Positions 63,921 to 64,000 of a stretch of DNA of 64,000 nucleotides are shown here, one piece after another. Source of the DNA: Nematopogon swammerdamellus. Taxonomy: Eukaryota > Arthropoda > Insecta > Lepidoptera > Adelidae. The notes beneath the pieces are model-generated. The model did no database searches. It was not told the DNA's origin and worked only from the letters and a program-made list of their open reading frames with translations. Position 1 is the stretch's first letter, and each line of letters starts with the position of its first letter. Location: NCBI GenBank assembly GCA_946902875.1, contig OX336340.1, forward strand, positions 2,333,351 through 2,397,350. Direction: 5' to 3'. The position numbers and the translations under genes were made by a program.

Positions 63921-64000
63921 GTACCGTGCGTGGCCCGGTGCTTGAGAAGAATAGGCCCACTGCATCTCTCCCCGTGTATGTCGTTCAAGATAACTAAAAT
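63921..64000 (+). mobile_element. Repeat X copy, cut by window end
   Basis: TACCGTGCGTGGCCCGGTGC, GAGAAGAATAGGCCCACTGC and ATCTCTCCCCGTGTATGTCG match the first 80 bases of the 12197-12526 insertion. It runs off the window. Confidence 0.75.

Overview
The window looks like a gene-poor, transposon-saturated stretch of an insect genome, most likely a moth or butterfly (Lepidoptera) and possibly a noctuoid moth. The evidence is the AT-rich background, intronless MATH-BTB genes, a Dong/R4-type LINE beside TAA-rich DNA, the RTE 3' end containing GGCCTATGTCCAGCAGTGG with a GAT-rich tail that is ubiquitous in Lepidoptera, Helitron-like ends in GCTAGT, and SINEs whose 5S-rRNA-like segment matches lepidopteran 5S as I remember it. 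The species is not determined.

Layout. 1-7.45 kb: a short satellite, several SINEs, a broken PHD/FP-type ORF, LINE 3' fragments and a GC-rich island. 7.45-34.2 kb: a tandem segmental duplication of two units (about 7450-23037 and 23038-34160). Each unit has blocks in the same order: A, a piggyBac-like MITE, the MATH-BTB gene, block C, block D and a (GTCT)n-containing repeat E. The units differ mainly by later insertions with readable target-site duplications: a Dong/R4 LINE, a 530-bp and a 912-bp TIR element (each with an 8-bp duplication), a SINE-like repeat and a giant palindrome. 34.2-37.9 kb: a stretch I cannot assign. 38.2-40.7 kb: a third, older and broken copy of the MATH-BTB gene followed by repeat E.

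42.0-54.9 kb: one LINE (Daphne/CR1-like, Jockey group) split by two later insertions, a 460-bp TIR element and a roughly 9.95-kb segment bounded by long (>500 bp) inverted repeats. That segment carries two Jockey LINEs in opposite orientation flanking a GC-rich 102-bp minisatellite. 55-64 kb: a 130-bp satellite, a 67-bp satellite with a higher-order period of 539 bp, a third degenerate copy of blocks C/D, an RTE end, SINE fragments and a small GC-rich segment with homeodomain-like motifs.

Function. The only convincing host protein genes are the two intact MATH-BTB (SPOP-like, CUL3-adaptor type) paralogues; the third copy is a pseudogene. Their MATH halves differ strongly, but the BTB core is almost identical at the DNA level in all three, which suggests gene conversion. 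The most unusual small element is a SINE whose pol III head has a tRNA box A, then a 5S-rRNA box A-to-box C segment, then a tRNA box B. No CRISPR, operon or bacterial feature is present. Start codons given are ATG codons checked in the sequence except where stated.
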